The notes: generated by a model not told the origin, from the sequence alone. A DNA stretch of 64,000 nucleotides from an uncultured Prevotella sp. (GCA_900554545.1 USHW01000003.1:1-64000); one strand, 5' to 3'. Positions 18,506-27,668 are shown, numbered from the stretch's first letter. Made by a program: numbers and translations.

Positions 18506-20622
18506 CTAAAATGTTTCCTGAACCATGTTATCAGCACGTCGTATGCGCTGCGCTGTTCATGGTGTTGAGGCTCGGCGAACGTCATTGCGCCCACCGGTTC
18601 GCCGTATTGGTCGGGGAAGATAATCATGATGCTCTTTCCCGAGAAGTACCGGGTAAGCTCTTCCGGCAGGCGTTCGAGAGCCGATTTGTAAGATATTGTG
18701 CCCTTGCGTGCGGTGATTACAACGAACAGGTGGTCGTCGGCGACACTGTCGGCGAGCGCCGGAACGTCTATCCAATGCGCCATGTAGGTATATTCCGCAC
18801 GCACTTCCGGGTGGCGGTTCTGCACGTATTGGCTGATGAGCGACAGCGTTTCGTGCTTCGCATGGAACTGTATGCGGCATTCAAGGTTCTCCGCAATGCG
18901 TGTAAGACGTTCCAGCCAGCGGTAAAAACCAGGCTCGAACTCGGCGCGCGACGGCACCGCCACCTGTATGCGGCGTATCGTGTTGAGCGGCCGCAGGCAG
19001 CGCACTATTGTGATTTGGCGGTTCAGTCCGGAGAAGAGTCCCGGTATGAACTCGCCCCAGAACTTGCCGTCCTCCTCGTCGCCGTTGTGCATTCCCATGA
19101 CAATCTCCGACGCGTTGAACTCCTTGAAGGCGTGCTTTATTCCGTTGATTATGTTAGTTGCGATGCGCACTTGCGTCTGAACCATCACCCCCGTGCTGTT
19201 GGCTGTCTTCACGACGTGCTCCAGCAGCCGCCTGCCACGTTCCTGGAACTTCAGCCTGTTGGTGTCGTCGTAGACGATGTTGAGGGCCACTATGCCGCGG
19301 TTGAGCACCCTGTTGCGCATCATCGTGGCAAGGCTTACGAGCATGTCGGCCGTCTCCGTATGTTTCATCGGCACCATTATTTTCTCGTCGTCACCCTTGT
19401 CGTCCTCGGGAACGGCGGTCTGCGACTCGAGTGCTATGCGCTTCGATGCGCGCTCGGTCATGAACGAACTGAAGATACATGTTACGAGAATGAGTATCAC
19501 CGTGCCGTTGAGCACGTCGTCGTTGAGCAGGCGTTGCCCGTCAGGCATTATGAGGTTGTAGCCTACCATGACGGCAGCCAGCGTCGCTCCGGCCTGTGCG
19601 TTGCTCAAGCCGAACACCAGTTCGCGCTCCACTCCGCGCATGCCGAAAAGCTTTTGGGTGAACAGTGAGGCGAGCCACTTGCTCGTAAGGGCAACGAATA
19701 TCATCACTCCGGCCACCTGGATTGTCGCCATTCCGCCGAAGAGCAGCTTGACGTTGACGAGCATTCCCACGCCTATGAGGAAGTAAGGTATGAAGATGGC
19801 GTTGCCGACGAATTCGAGATTGGTCATCAGCGGCGACACGTTCGGCACGTAGCGGTTGAGCACCAGTCCGGTGAGGAACGCTCCGAGCAGCCCTTCCATG
19901 CCGATAAGTTCCATCATGCACGCGCCGAGGAATGTCATGGCGAGCACGAAGATGAACTGCACCACGTTGTCCTCATGCCTGTGGAAGAAGTGCTTTGCGA
20001 TGCGCGGGAAAACGTACATGATGACGAGGAACACGACTGCGAACTTAAGGAACAGCATCAGCCAGAAGCCGCCCGTTATCTCGCCCTTGAACATTCCGCC
20101 TACTATTGCGAGCACGAGCAGCGTCAGCGTGTCGGTGATGGCCGTCGCTCCAACGGCTATGGTGACGCTGCGCTGGCGCGTAAGTCCGTACCGCATTACG
20201 ATGGGGTAGGTGATGATGGTGTGCGAGGCGTACATGCTGGCCAGAAGGATTGACGTCATCACGCTGTATTCGAGTATTGAACGGTTGATGACGAAGCCCA
20301 TCGCCATAGGTATGACAAAGGCCATTATGCCGTGGGTGAACGTCCGCACGCGGTTCTTGCGGAAGTTGCTCATGTTCATTTCAAGCCCGGCGAGGAACAT
20401 GATGTAGTACAGGCCGACGTGTCCGAACAGCTCGAACGAACTGTCTTTAGCCAGGATGTTCAGCCCGTGAGGCCCGATGGCGACTCCTGCCAGCACCATC
20501 CCCACAATGTGCGGAATGCGCAGCTTGCCCATGATGATGGGTGCGAAGAGGATGATGCACAGCACGACGAAGAATATCATCGTGGGCGACGTTATGGGAA
20601 AATATTGTGACAAATCAGGCAT
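18502..20622 (-). CDS. CPA2-family cation/proton antiporter with C-terminal soluble domain
   Basis: Inner membrane exchanger of 706 aa. Residues about 1-400 form some 12 membrane segments of the Na+/H+ exchanger (KefB/NapA) fold: 'PHIVGMVLAGVAIGPHGLNIL', 'VGLYYIMFLAGLEMNMSNFRK' and the 'ASHTIITYPIVM' region. The soluble C-terminus (about 420-706) has two universal-stress-protein-like halves rather than a TrkA-N/RCK domain ('IMVPMKHTETADMLVSLATMMR', 'ITIVRCLRPLNTIRRIQVAVPSRAEFE'), which may sense nucleotides. I chose ATG 20622 (MPDLSQYFPIT); the longer frame would start at its own promoter. It is divergent from asd. The ion is not predictable. Confidence 0.85.
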   Translation of the reverse strand: MPDLSQYFPITSPTMIFFVVLCIILFAPIIMGKLRIPHIVGMVLAGVAIGPHGLNILAKDSSFELFGHVGLYYIMFLAGLEMNMSNFRKNRVRTFTHGIMAFVIPMAMGFVINRSILEYSVMTSILLASMYASHTIITYPIVMRYGLTRQRSVTIAVGATAITDTLTLLVLAIVGGMFKGEITGGFWLMLFLKFAVVFLVIMYVFPRIAKHFFHRHEDNVVQFIFVLAMTFLGACMMELIGMEGLLGAFLTGLVLNRYVPNVSPLMTNLEFVGNAIFIPYFLIGVGMLVNVKLLFGGMATIQVAGVMIFVALTSKWLASLFTQKLFGMRGVERELVFGLSNAQAGATLAAVMVGYNLIMPDGQRLLNDDVLNGTVILILVTCIFSSFMTERASKRIALESQTAVPEDDKGDDEKIMVPMKHTETADMLVSLATMMRNRVLNRGIVALNIVYDDTNRLKFQERGRRLLEHVVKTANSTGVMVQTQVRIATNIINGIKHAFKEFNASEIVMGMHNGDEEDGKFWGEFIPGLFSGLNRQITIVRCLRPLNTIRRIQVAVPSRAEFEPGFYRWLERLTRIAENLECRIQFHAKHETLSLISQYVQNRHPEVRAEYTYMAHWIDVPALADSVADDHLFVVITARKGTISYKSALERLPEELTRYFSGKSIMIIFPDQYGEPVGAMTFAEPQHHEQRSAYDVLITWFRKHFR

Positions 20623-20702
20623 GAAATGTACAGTAAGCAGCGTTTTTACGTGCAAAATTGCAAAAAAAAATCATCATTTTATAACGTTCGGCTTAAAAGT
20701 TG

Positions 20703-20710
20703 TACTTTTG
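20703..20710 (+). promoter_or_regulatory. -7 box TACTTTTG of asd
   Basis: It matches TAnnTTTG and predicts a start near 20717 and a leader of about 195 nt. The leader contains a complete inverted repeat pair, so the asd mRNA should begin with a long hairpin. Confidence 0.6.
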
Positions 20711-20726
20711 CAGGCGAAAAAGAACC

Positions 20727-20893
20727 ACAGGAAGTTAAAGAAGTTAATGGAGTTAAAGAAGTTAAAGACAAATGTCTCACCATTGTTGATATAAGCATAC
20801 GTGTTATGTCAGACGGCAATAAGCGTCTGTTTGCAGGCGAGGCATTTGTCTTTAACTTCTTTAACTCCATTAACTTCTTTAACTTCCGAATAT
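20727..20893. repeat. Inverted arms of the AAGTTAAAG family, copy 2, in the asd leader
   Basis: The left arm 20729-20777 (AAGTTAAAGAAGTTAATGG and onward) and right arm 20844-20891 (CATTTGTCTTTAACTTC and onward) are nearly perfect complements over about 45 bp. The spacer of about 65 nt is unrelated sequence. Confidence 0.85.
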
Positions 20894-20912
20894 AAAAAAG
20901 AGAAAGGATAAT

Positions 20913-21923
20913 ATGAACGTAGCAATTGTAGGCGCGAGCGGAGCCGTGGGACAAGAGTTTCTCAGGGTGCTCGCAGAGAGAGATTTCCCGATTGACAACC
21001 TCGTGTTGTTCGGTTCGAAGCGGTCGGCTGGAACCAAGTACACTTTCAAGGGCAAGGAGTATGAGGTTAAGCTGCTTCAGCACAACGACGATTTCAAGGA
21101 CATAGACATAGCATTCGCTTCGGCCGGAGCCGGCACATCCAAGGAGTTTGCGGCAGACATTACGAAGTATGGAGCCGTTATGATTGACAATTCGAGCGCA
21201 TTCCGCATGGACGACGACGTACCATTGGTTGTGCCCGAGTGCAACGCCGAGGACGCTCTCAACCGTCCGCGCGGCATCATCGCCAATCCTAACTGCACCA
21301 CAATAATGATGGTTGTTGTGCTGCAGCCGCTCGAACGGCTCAGCCACATACGCCGCATACACATTGCAAGCTACCAGAGTGCGAGCGGCGCGGGCGCCGC
21401 GGCGATGGCCGAATTGCAGGAACAGTACCGCCAGCTTGTCAACGGCGAGCCTGTTACCGTAAGCAAGTTCCCTCACCAGCTGGCATACAACGTCATTCCG
21501 CAAATCGACGTTTTCCAGCCCAACGGCTACACTAAGGAGGAGATGAAGATGTTTAACGAGACGCGCAAAATCATGCACAGCGACGTGAAATGCTCGGCAA
21601 TGTGCGTCCGCGTGTCGTCGCTCAGGGCGCACTCCGAGTCGGTTTGGATTGAGACGGAGCGTCCGATAAGCGTCGAGGAGGCGCGCGAGGCCATCGCGGC
21701 TGCACCCGGCGTAACGCTTGAAGACGACCCCTCGAACCTCGTTTACCCAATGCCGCTTGATACGGCGGGCAAAGACGACGTGTTCGTTGGCCGCATACGC
21801 AAGGACCTGGCCGATGAAAACGGACTGACATTCTGGCTCAGCGGCGACCAGATACGCAAGGGTGCGGCGCTCAACGCGGTGCAGATAGCCGAGTATCTTG
21901 TCAAGGTCGGCAACGTGAAATAA
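20913..21923 (+). CDS. asd: Aspartate-semialdehyde dehydrogenase
   Basis: NADPH enzyme reducing aspartyl phosphate to aspartate semialdehyde, the branch point to lysine/diaminopimelate, threonine and methionine. The protein is 336 aa, normal length. The N-terminal Rossmann motif is '[18 protein letters not shown]'. Catalytic Cys128 lies in '[10 protein letters not shown]'. The conserved '[16 protein letters not shown]' and 'HSESVWIE' regions are present. The transcript starts with a long repeat hairpin, which could affect expression. It stands alone, ahead of a GGCC-type element. Confidence 0.96.
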   Translation: MNVAIVGASGAVGQEFLRVLAERDFPIDNLVLFGSKRSAGTKYTFKGKEYEVKLLQHNDDFKDIDIAFASAGAGTSKEFAADITKYGAVMIDNSSAFRMDDDVPLVVPECNAEDALNRPRGIIANPNCTTIMMVVVLQPLERLSHIRRIHIASYQSASGAGAAAMAELQEQYRQLVNGEPVTVSKFPHQLAYNVIPQIDVFQPNGYTKEEMKMFNETRKIMHSDVKCSAMCVRVSSLRAHSESVWIETERPISVEEAREAIAAAPGVTLEDDPSNLVYPMPLDTAGKDDVFVGRIRKDLADENGLTFWLSGDQIRKGAALNAVQIAEYLVKVGNVK

Positions 21924-21932
21924 AACTATCCT

Positions 21933-22021
21933 GTAACCCGTTGACTGCCAACGGGTTTCCAAAAGGCCGTCTTTCAGCTTCTGAAAGGCGGCCTTTTGTC
22001 GTGCAAAAGATGGCCTTTTGC
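21933..22021. repeat. Modular GGCC-type interspersed element, copy 5
   Basis: The left end module is GTAACCCGTTGACTGCCAAC followed by GGGT. The units AAAAGGCCGTCTTT, GAAAGGCGGCCTTTT and AAAAGATGGCCTTTT follow. It starts 10 nt after the asd stop. The rest of the 390-nt gap holds only the -7 box of the kinase gene. Confidence 0.85.
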
Positions 22022-22196
22022 CTTCTGATTTGCCGTGTTTTGAATAAGGCGTAAAGAGTTACATGCCGCTAACTCTTAATTCAAAACATTGCAACTTCAT
22101 GCCGCCGGTTTTGCGTTTGTTTGCCGTTTTGTTTCATTTTTATGATAAAAGGCCTATTTGACAACGCCCAAATGCCGTTTTTAAAGTATTTTTTCA

Positions 22197-22204
22197 TATC
22201 TTTG
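22197..22204 (+). promoter_or_regulatory. -7 box TATCTTTG of the kinase/regulator operon
   Basis: It matches TAnnTTTG, about 110 nt ahead of the ATG at 22314. No TTG is in register upstream. Confidence 0.55.
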
Positions 22205-22313
22205 CACGGAGTAAGCCGCACCGTGCAAGATGCTTGTCATACAGCCTTTTGCACGCTTGAGCTGCGCTTATTGCATGAAAGATGAATGTTAATTCTGTGG
22301 AGGTGATTTTACT

Positions 22314-24356
22314 ATGACGGCATTCACGCGGTTGGCTTTGTCCGTGTTTGCCGCTGCGGTGTGTGTTGCCGCAATGTCGTGCGGCGGCAAGCATGCGCAT
22401 GCAGACAGGCGGAGCGACAGCCTTACGGCCATGCTCGCAGCCGTCGACGATTCCGTCGCGGTCAACTCTCCGCATGCCTTGGCCATCATAAAGGATGCCA
22501 TGGCCAAGGCGGCAGATAGCCTTGACTATTATGACTGGTACCTGCGCCTGATGCGCTACAACGTGCAGCGCGGCGTGCCTGACACCGCCGAGCTGCGCTG
22601 GCGGCAGGTAGGCAGCTTCCTTGCGGCGCACGGACGCACGCCGAGGATTAAGGGCATGGAGGCTTTTCTGCTGAACGCCAAGGGCAGTTACTACCACAAG
22701 CTGCACTTCAGGCCGGGCAAGGCGGTGGCCGCATACTCAAAGGCTTACTCGCTGCTCTTCGGCAGTGACGCCGAATACCGCCTGCCCGACGTGTGCGCAA
22801 ACTTGGGCGACGCCTACGTGGCGGCCAACGACATGCCCCACGCCGCATGGTGGTACCGCCGCGCGCTGTTCCTTGCCGACTCGCTCAAACTGCCTGAAAA
22901 AGACTATGCCAGCCTGTACATGGGCCTCGGCCGAATATATTTGAACCTCGGAGACTTCGACCTTGCAGGCTCTTGTTACCGCACGGCAGACGAAAAGATG
23001 GAGCTGCTGCCGCTCAACATGCAGCTCTATTTCCTCAACAATTACGGCAATTACTATTATTACAAGGGCGACTACCGCGGCGCGGAAGCCGTCTTCACGC
23101 GCATGCGCAGCCTGCTTGAGCGCAACGGCATGCTGTCAAGCTATGAGATGTACCTGTGCAAGGTGAACATGGCTGACGTGAAGCTGAACCTCGGGCAGAC
23201 AGCCGAGGCGCGGCGGCTGGTTGACGAGGCGTACGCATACTTCGCTAAGCTGGGCGACGCAACGGCCATATACTACTGCCACACGATACAGATGGGCATC
23301 GCCCTGAAGGCCGGCGACACGTCAGCCGTGCGCCGCCTGCTCGACAGCGAGGACACTACGGCCACGATAGACTACAACATGGTGAACATACGCAGCCGCT
23401 ACCTGCGCGAATACTACATGCGGAAGGGCGACTACAAGGCCGCATACCTCAACCTTTGCGACGACATACGGCGCAACGACTCGCTGAAACACAACATAGC
23501 GAACATGCGCGCCTCGGAAATAATGATGCGCTATGCGCAGGACACTCTTCAGCTGAGTCACCAGATTGAGCTGCAAGCCAAGGACGCCGACATACACGAG
23601 GCGCGCCTCGGCCTGTACATAGGCGTGCTCACGGCGGCGGCTCTCGCCCTGCTGCTTCTTTACGTATTTACATACACACGGAAGCGGAGGCTTGCCATGC
23701 ACATGCAGCTTATGCAGCTGAGACTTGTCAACGTGCGCTCCCGAATATCGCCCCACTTCATCTTCAACGTGCTCAACAACCGCATATCCAATGCCCGTAA
23801 GGGCGACGCCGACGAGCTGATGGGCCTCGTAAGGCTTATCCGCGCCAACCTGAACATGTCGGGACGGTACTACGTTTCGCTGAAAGAAGAGCTTGACTTC
23901 GTGAAGTATTACGCCAGCGTTGAGGGCAACTGCGTCGACGGAGGGCTTGACTTCAGCGTAAGCGCGCCGGCCGACGGCGTGCTTGAAGGTGTCATGGTGC
24001 CGTCAATGTTCATACAAATCCTTGTTGAGAACGCCATAAAGCACGGCCTGAAACGCCGCGAGGGGCGCAAGCGTCTGCGTGTGGTAGTGGCCGTGGATGA
24101 GGCCGAATGCCGCATAACGGTGACCGACAACGGCACGGGTTTTGACATCCGGCGCGGCGACCCGTCGTCAACCGGCACGGGACTGAAGGTAATCCGCAGC
24201 ACAATCGGCTTGATAAACAGATATAACAAGAACAAGATGAGCCTTGGAATAAGGAACTTGCGCGCTGCCGACGGCAGTGTAGAGGGTTGCGAGGTGGCTA
24301 TAACCATGCCCCGGGGTATGAGGCTTCCGGGACTGAAAGGCATTGAAACGAACTGA
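22314..24356 (+). CDS. Sensor histidine kinase (LytS/YehU-like) with periplasmic TPR domain
   Basis: Membrane sensor of 680 aa that should autophosphorylate and pass phosphate to the next gene's product. An N-terminal export signal ends near 'AAMSCGG', possibly a lipidated Cys. Residues about 60-410 are tetratricopeptide-like helices ('NLGDAYVAANDMPHAAWWYRRAL', 'MGLGRIYLNLGDFDLAGSCYRTAD'). One membrane helix lies at about 433-456. The cytosolic kinase is of the His_kinase family: phospho-His near 480 in 'SRISPHFIFNVLNNR', N-box 'VENAIKHG' near 571 and G-box 'GTGLKVI' near 620. The gap to the response regulator is 6 nt. Confidence 0.9.
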   Translation: MTAFTRLALSVFAAAVCVAAMSCGGKHAHADRRSDSLTAMLAAVDDSVAVNSPHALAIIKDAMAKAADSLDYYDWYLRLMRYNVQRGVPDTAELRWRQVGSFLAAHGRTPRIKGMEAFLLNAKGSYYHKLHFRPGKAVAAYSKAYSLLFGSDAEYRLPDVCANLGDAYVAANDMPHAAWWYRRALFLADSLKLPEKDYASLYMGLGRIYLNLGDFDLAGSCYRTADEKMELLPLNMQLYFLNNYGNYYYYKGDYRGAEAVFTRMRSLLERNGMLSSYEMYLCKVNMADVKLNLGQTAEARRLVDEAYAYFAKLGDATAIYYCHTIQMGIALKAGDTSAVRRLLDSEDTTATIDYNMVNIRSRYLREYYMRKGDYKAAYLNLCDDIRRNDSLKHNIANMRASEIMMRYAQDTLQLSHQIELQAKDADIHEARLGLYIGVLTAAALALLLLYVFTYTRKRRLAMHMQLMQLRLVNVRSRISPHFIFNVLNNRISNARKGDADELMGLVRLIRANLNMSGRYYVSLKEELDFVKYYASVEGNCVDGGLDFSVSAPADGVLEGVMVPSMFIQILVENAIKHGLKRREGRKRLRVVVAVDEAECRITVTDNGTGFDIRRGDPSSTGTGLKVIRSTIGLINRYNKNKMSLGIRNLRAADGSVEGCEVAITMPRGMRLPGLKGIETN

Positions 24357-24362
24357 AAAACC

Positions 24363-25112
24363 ATGAACGCGATAATTGTAGACGACACGAGGGCGGCCAT
24401 TGACGACCTGGCCGCTAAGCTCGGAAAGTATGAGGACGTGACGCTGGCTGCCACCGCCGACTGCGGCGAGGACGGCATAGAGCAGGTCATAAAGTACAAG
24501 CCGGAGCTGCTGTTCCTTGACATGGAGTTGCCTGACATGACCGGGTTGCAGTTTCTCGAACGGCTGAAGGAGGAGGCAGACTTCTGGTGTTATGTGGTGA
24601 TATACACCGCTTACAGCGACTATATGCTGCCGGCGTTCCGCAACAGGGCGTTCGACTTCCTGCTGAAACCTGTCGACGAGGCCGAGCTTGACACCATCAT
24701 GACGCGCTTTTTTGCCGACAGGCAGGACGGCGCGGTGCGCTCGCAGCAGGCCGGTTCGGTAAAGCGTGACGGCGGAAAGCTGCTGTTTTATACAAACTCG
24801 GTTGACTTCAGGCTTGTCAGGATACGCGACATCTGCGTGTTCCTTTACGACCATGAGGCGCGCGTATGGACTGTTGTGGCCGCCGGGTGTGACCGTCCGC
24901 TGCGCCTGAAGCGCGGCGTAAGCAAGGACGTCCTGCTGGGAATAGACAACAGCTTTGTGCAGGTGAGCCAGAAGTTCATCGTCAACATCAATTACTTGCT
25001 TGAGGTCCGTGACAACATCTGCCGCTTTTATCCGCCCTTCGAGGGCATCGACTATGTTAAGGTCGGCCGCTTTTTCCGCCGCAAACTCATCAGCCGTTAC
25101 AGCTCGTTGTGA
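24363..25112 (+). CDS. LytTR-family response regulator
   Basis: DNA-binding regulator of 249 aa, partner of the kinase 6 nt upstream. Receiver domain 1-120: acidic pair Asp7/Asp8 in 'IIVDDTR', phospho-acceptor Asp53 in 'LLFLDMELPDMTG', the Thr in 'IYTAYS' and Lys in 'LLKPVDE'. A LytTR domain (about 150-249) ends 'SFVQVSQKFIVNINYLLEV', a form typical of Bacteroidetes. Targets are unknown; the porin-like gene downstream is convergent. A strong terminator follows. Confidence 0.93.
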   Translation: MNAIIVDDTRAAIDDLAAKLGKYEDVTLAATADCGEDGIEQVIKYKPELLFLDMELPDMTGLQFLERLKEEADFWCYVVIYTAYSDYMLPAFRNRAFDFLLKPVDEAELDTIMTRFFADRQDGAVRSQQAGSVKRDGGKLLFYTNSVDFRLVRIRDICVFLYDHEARVWTVVAAGCDRPLRLKRGVSKDVLLGIDNSFVQVSQKFIVNINYLLEVRDNICRFYPPFEGIDYVKVGRFFRRKLISRYSSL

Positions 25113-25137
25113 ACTGAATGGAAGGTAATGACATACA

Positions 25138-25177
25138 AAAAGCGTCACGGACAACCGTCCGTGACGCTTTGTTTTTT
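25138..25177. terminator. Bidirectional intrinsic terminator
   Basis: A perfect 15-bp stem, AAAGCGTCACGGAC with its complement, has a 4-nt loop (AACC) and is followed by GTTTTTT on the plus strand. An A-rich run on the other side would serve the convergent porin-like gene. Confidence 0.92.
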
Positions 25178-25203
25178 GTCGTATTTAGGTGTCTAAGATA
25201 CTT

Positions 25204-25704
25204 TTAGAACCTGAAACCGATACGGAAGAAGAAGTCGCCGGGTTTGCTGTCAATCTTCTCTACAAGGTTGCAGAAGCCGTACTCGTAGCCGACTTTCAGC
25301 GAGAGGAACTTCCATCCGGCAACAACGCCGCCCTGCCAACCGAAGTCGATGGTATTTCCCGGCGCATCGTCGTCACTTACCATAAATCCCAAGTAAGGAC
25401 CGGTGAAGAGTCCGACCTTGGCCTCGTCGCTGTCAACGAAGTTCCAAGCACCGTTTCCTTCCAGCTGGATGAAGCCCGGGTCCCAGCCTTTTGCACCCTT
25501 GGTGGTGTAAGAAACGCCTGCCGACCAGTCGAAAGCGTCGGCGATGGGAGCCGTATAAGATACACCGATGTTCAATGCCTTGAACTCTGAATCAGCGTCA
25601 GTGATGTTGGCAACGTTGCCGCCCCACCATATAGTCCAGTTCTTCTGTGCACTTGCGCCTACCGCAACTATTGCGAAGAGCGCTACCATCAATAACTTTT
25701 TCAT
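25204..25704 (-). CDS. Small outer-membrane beta-barrel protein
   Basis: Exported protein of 166 aa with a signal peptide cut after 'VGASAQ'. The rest alternates polar and aromatic residues with Gly turns ('GGNVANITDADSEFKALNIGVSYTAP', 'GPYLGFMVSDDDAPGNTIDFGWQGG') and ends in Phe ('FFFRIGFRF'), the C-terminal signature read by the BAM machinery. It fits the OmpX-like or porin-family eight-stranded barrels. The promoter is canonical, and the gene converges on the LytTR operon. No specific function can be assigned. Confidence 0.85.
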   Translation of the reverse strand: MKKLLMVALFAIVAVGASAQKNWTIWWGGNVANITDADSEFKALNIGVSYTAPIADAFDWSAGVSYTTKGAKGWDPGFIQLEGNGAWNFVDSDEAKVGLFTGPYLGFMVSDDDAPGNTIDFGWQGGVVAGWKFLSLKVGYEYGFCNLVEKIDSKPGDFFFRIGFRF

Positions 25705-25748
25705 AATGATACAAGTTTTGGTTAAAGATAAATAAACTTAACTATCGG

Positions 25749-25779
25749 CAAAGATATGGAATTTAGTTGAAAGTTCCAA
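25749..25779 (-). promoter_or_regulatory. Canonical promoter of the beta-barrel gene
   Basis: On the minus strand TTG (25777-25779), 20 nt, then TATCTTTG (25749-25756) give a full consensus match, with a leader of about 38 nt to the ATG at 25704. Confidence 0.8.
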
Positions 25780-25875
25780 GCCTTTCGTCGGGCTTTTTGT
25801 CACAGTCAGCCTCAAATGTGGATTAAAGTGTTATGATTTGTGCCTGTCCGGCAAATATTTATAAGCGAGTTTCTT

Positions 25876-26042
25876 TTGCCCGTGCGGATTTGTAATCCGC
25901 ACATAGAACTTTTCTTCTGCGGATTTGCAATTCGCCTTGATTTATACATTAAGTTGTGAACCGGTTACTGTATAGAGACATATTGTTACGGGATTGCAAA
26001 TCCCATATAAAACCGTGTGCGGATTGCAAATCCGCACGGACA
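25876..26042. repeat. GTGCGGATTTGTAATCCGCAC palindrome repeats
   Basis: Palindromic copies lie at about 25883-25903 and 26019-26040, with shorter versions at 25918-25935 and 25990-26004. They occupy the intergenic stretch between the barrel promoter and copy 6 of the GGCC element. No gene is evident in 25780-26357 otherwise. Confidence 0.7.
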
Positions 26043-26125
26043 TGGGAGGCCATTTCACGTTGGCAAGAGGTTGTCAAAATACTTGTTTTCATACGAATGA
26101 ACACCGATGGGACAGTCGTTTGTAT

Positions 26126-26246
26126 TCCGTTGAAAATCAACGGGTTACATGTTGCTGTCTAAAAGGTAGCCTTTTACCGTCCGAAAGGTGGCCTTTTGTA
26201 CGGTAAAAGACGGCCTTTTGCAGCGTGAAAGACGGCCTTTTGCAAA
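26126..26246. repeat. Modular GGCC-type interspersed element, copy 6
   Basis: The best-preserved left end module is CCGTTGAAAATCAACGG followed by GTTAC. Four GGCC units follow (AAAAGGTAGCCTTTT, GAAAGGTGGCCTTTT, AAAAGACGGCCTTTT, GAAAGACGGCCTTTT). Confidence 0.85.
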
Positions 26247-26299
26247 GCCGCCGGCGGACGACTGTTTCGTGCCTCGTTTCTTTTTCACCGCCGCAGGCA

Positions 26300-26329
26300 T
26301 TGCAGTGTGGCGGAAATTGACTAACTTTG
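26300..26329 (+). promoter_or_regulatory. Canonical promoter of the nitroreductase gene
   Basis: TTG (26300-26302), 19 nt, then TAACTTTG (26322-26329). Transcription would start near 26336, about 22 nt before ATG 26358. Confidence 0.75.
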
Positions 26330-26357
26330 CGCTTGTATTAATAATAAGGTGAAGACT

Positions 26358-27098
26358 ATGAAGACGATAAACACAAGGCGGAGCATCCGCAAATATTCTG
26401 ACAAGGAGGTGACGGACGGGCTGCTGAACCGCCTCCTCGCCGAGGCCGCCCGCACGCAGACGATGGGCAACATGCAGCTGTACAGCGTCGTTGTGACGCG
26501 CTCGCAGGAGATGAAGGAACGGCTCGCCCCGGCGCATTTCAACCAGCCGATGGTTACCGAAGCGCCTGTGGTGCTGACGGTGTGCGCCGATTTCAACCGC
26601 GCAAGCCGCTGGTGCCGCTGCCGGAAGGCCGAACCGGGCTATGACAACTTCCTTTCGTTCATCAACGCGGCCACCGACGCGCTGCTCTACACGCAGACTT
26701 TCTGCAACCTTGCGGAAGAAGAGGGGCTGGGACTGTGCTTCCTCGGCACTACCGTTTACCAGCCGCAGGCGCTCATCGACGTGCTGCAGCTGCCTGAACT
26801 GGTGATGCCCGTGGCTACGCTCACAGTGGGATGGCCCGCCGAGGAACCTCCGCTGACCGACCGCCTGCCGCTCGAATCGTTCGTGCACGACGAGACTTAC
26901 CACGACTATTCGCCCGAGGACATCGACCGTTACTACGGCCCGAAGGAGGCGTTGGAGGAGAACCGCGAGTTTGTACGCATCAATAACAAGGAGACGCTGG
27001 CGCAGATTTTCACCGACATACGCTATACAAAGAAAGACAACGAGTCAATGTCCGCCGGAATGATGGAGGCATTGAAGAGGCAGGGTTTTGTTGTTTAG
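26358..27098 (+). CDS. Nitroreductase-family FMN oxidoreductase
   Basis: Flavin enzyme of 246 aa, predicted to reduce nitro or quinone compounds with NAD(P)H. It opens with the family's FMN-binding signature 'INTRRSIRKYSDKEVTDGLLNRLLAEAARTQTMGNMQLY'. The second FMN-contact segment is near 'GLGLCFLGTTVYQPQALIDVLQLPE', and 'PVATLTVGWP' is typical of the NfsA/NfrA-like branch. I chose ATG 26358 over the in-frame GTG 26349 because the promoter predicts a start near 26336. The physiological substrate is unknown. Confidence 0.9.
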   Translation: MKTINTRRSIRKYSDKEVTDGLLNRLLAEAARTQTMGNMQLYSVVVTRSQEMKERLAPAHFNQPMVTEAPVVLTVCADFNRASRWCRCRKAEPGYDNFLSFINAATDALLYTQTFCNLAEEEGLGLCFLGTTVYQPQALIDVLQLPELVMPVATLTVGWPAEEPPLTDRLPLESFVHDETYHDYSPEDIDRYYGPKEALEENREFVRINNKETLAQIFTDIRYTKKDNESMSAGMMEALKRQGFVV

Positions 27099-27234
27099 GG
27101 TTATAAGGTCATGCGGTTTTAGGGTTATACGGTCGTGAGATGGTATGGCTTTAGGATTATGTTAATGGCTGTTTGAACTGCCGCATAGTTCCCAAACCGT
27201 ATAACCTGATGACCTTAAAACCGTATAACCGTTC
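27099..27234. repeat. Inverted arm pair of the GGTTATRCGGT family, copy 4
   Basis: The left arm 27099-27137 (GGTTATAAGGTCATGCGG) and right arm 27190-27232 (CCGTATAACCTGATGACC) are complementary around about 55 nt of spacer, immediately after the nitroreductase stop. Confidence 0.75.
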
Positions 27235-27280
27235 ATGAAAAGCTGCACAATGTGTGAGCATTGTGCAGCTTTTCATGAAC
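27231..27280. terminator. Perfect 22-bp hairpin
   Basis: GTTCATGAAAAGCTGCACAA plus TG pairs perfectly with its complement across a 6-nt loop (TGTGAG). There is no clean T-tract on either side. It is probably a transcription end or RNA-protecting structure for the nitroreductase transcript. Confidence 0.6.
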
Positions 27281-27326
27281 CATTTGACAAAAAATGTAAA
27301 ATCAAAGCATTTTCTTTCCTTAAAAT

Positions 27327-27357
27327 TTGGATTGTTGACGGGAAATGACTATCTTTA
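27327..27357 (+). promoter_or_regulatory. Promoter of the nhaA leader
   Basis: TTG (27327-27329), exactly 20 nt, then TATCTTTA (27350-27357) give seven of eight consensus -7 positions as written. Transcription would start near 27364, about 347 nt before nhaA. Confidence 0.65.
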
Positions 27358-27363
27358 GGGCAG

Positions 27364-27668
27364 AAAACAAAGACGCACAGTATAAGTTGTCAACGGTCTC
27401 GATGCAGGGAAAAAGAAATGTCAGAATAACTCTGATATATTAGACAACTGATGAACGTGTGATGTACTTTCGAGTAACGGGATGTTTGGAAAGATGGTAA
27501 ATGTTTGATGTCATGGAGATGTTTTTTCACTAAGATGAGAGGGAAATAAAGAAAACAAGTTGTTGATATGGATGTTTTTAATTAATGGTTGAACAGGCAT
27601 CCTGTTACTGGACTAAAGGAAAAGAGGACGCGCCATTGCGAAGGATATGGCGCATCCTCTTCTTTTTG
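27364..27668 (+). ncRNA. Candidate leader RNA or small RNA upstream of nhaA
   Basis: About 305 nt lie between a near-consensus promoter and a strong terminator (stem 27622-27636/27647-27661, AAGAGGACGCGCCAT with one mismatch, tail CTTTTTG). No ORF is convincing. Possible internal pairings are TCAGA/TCTGA and AGTTGTC/GACAACT. Either a free small RNA ends here, or the terminator attenuates nhaA, 43 nt downstream. I do not recognise a known riboswitch family. Confidence 0.5.

Noticed and set aside
27364..27668. 6S RNA or tmRNA assignment for the nhaA leader
   Set aside because: I see no long closing stem with central bubble and no tRNA-like end or tag reading frame.
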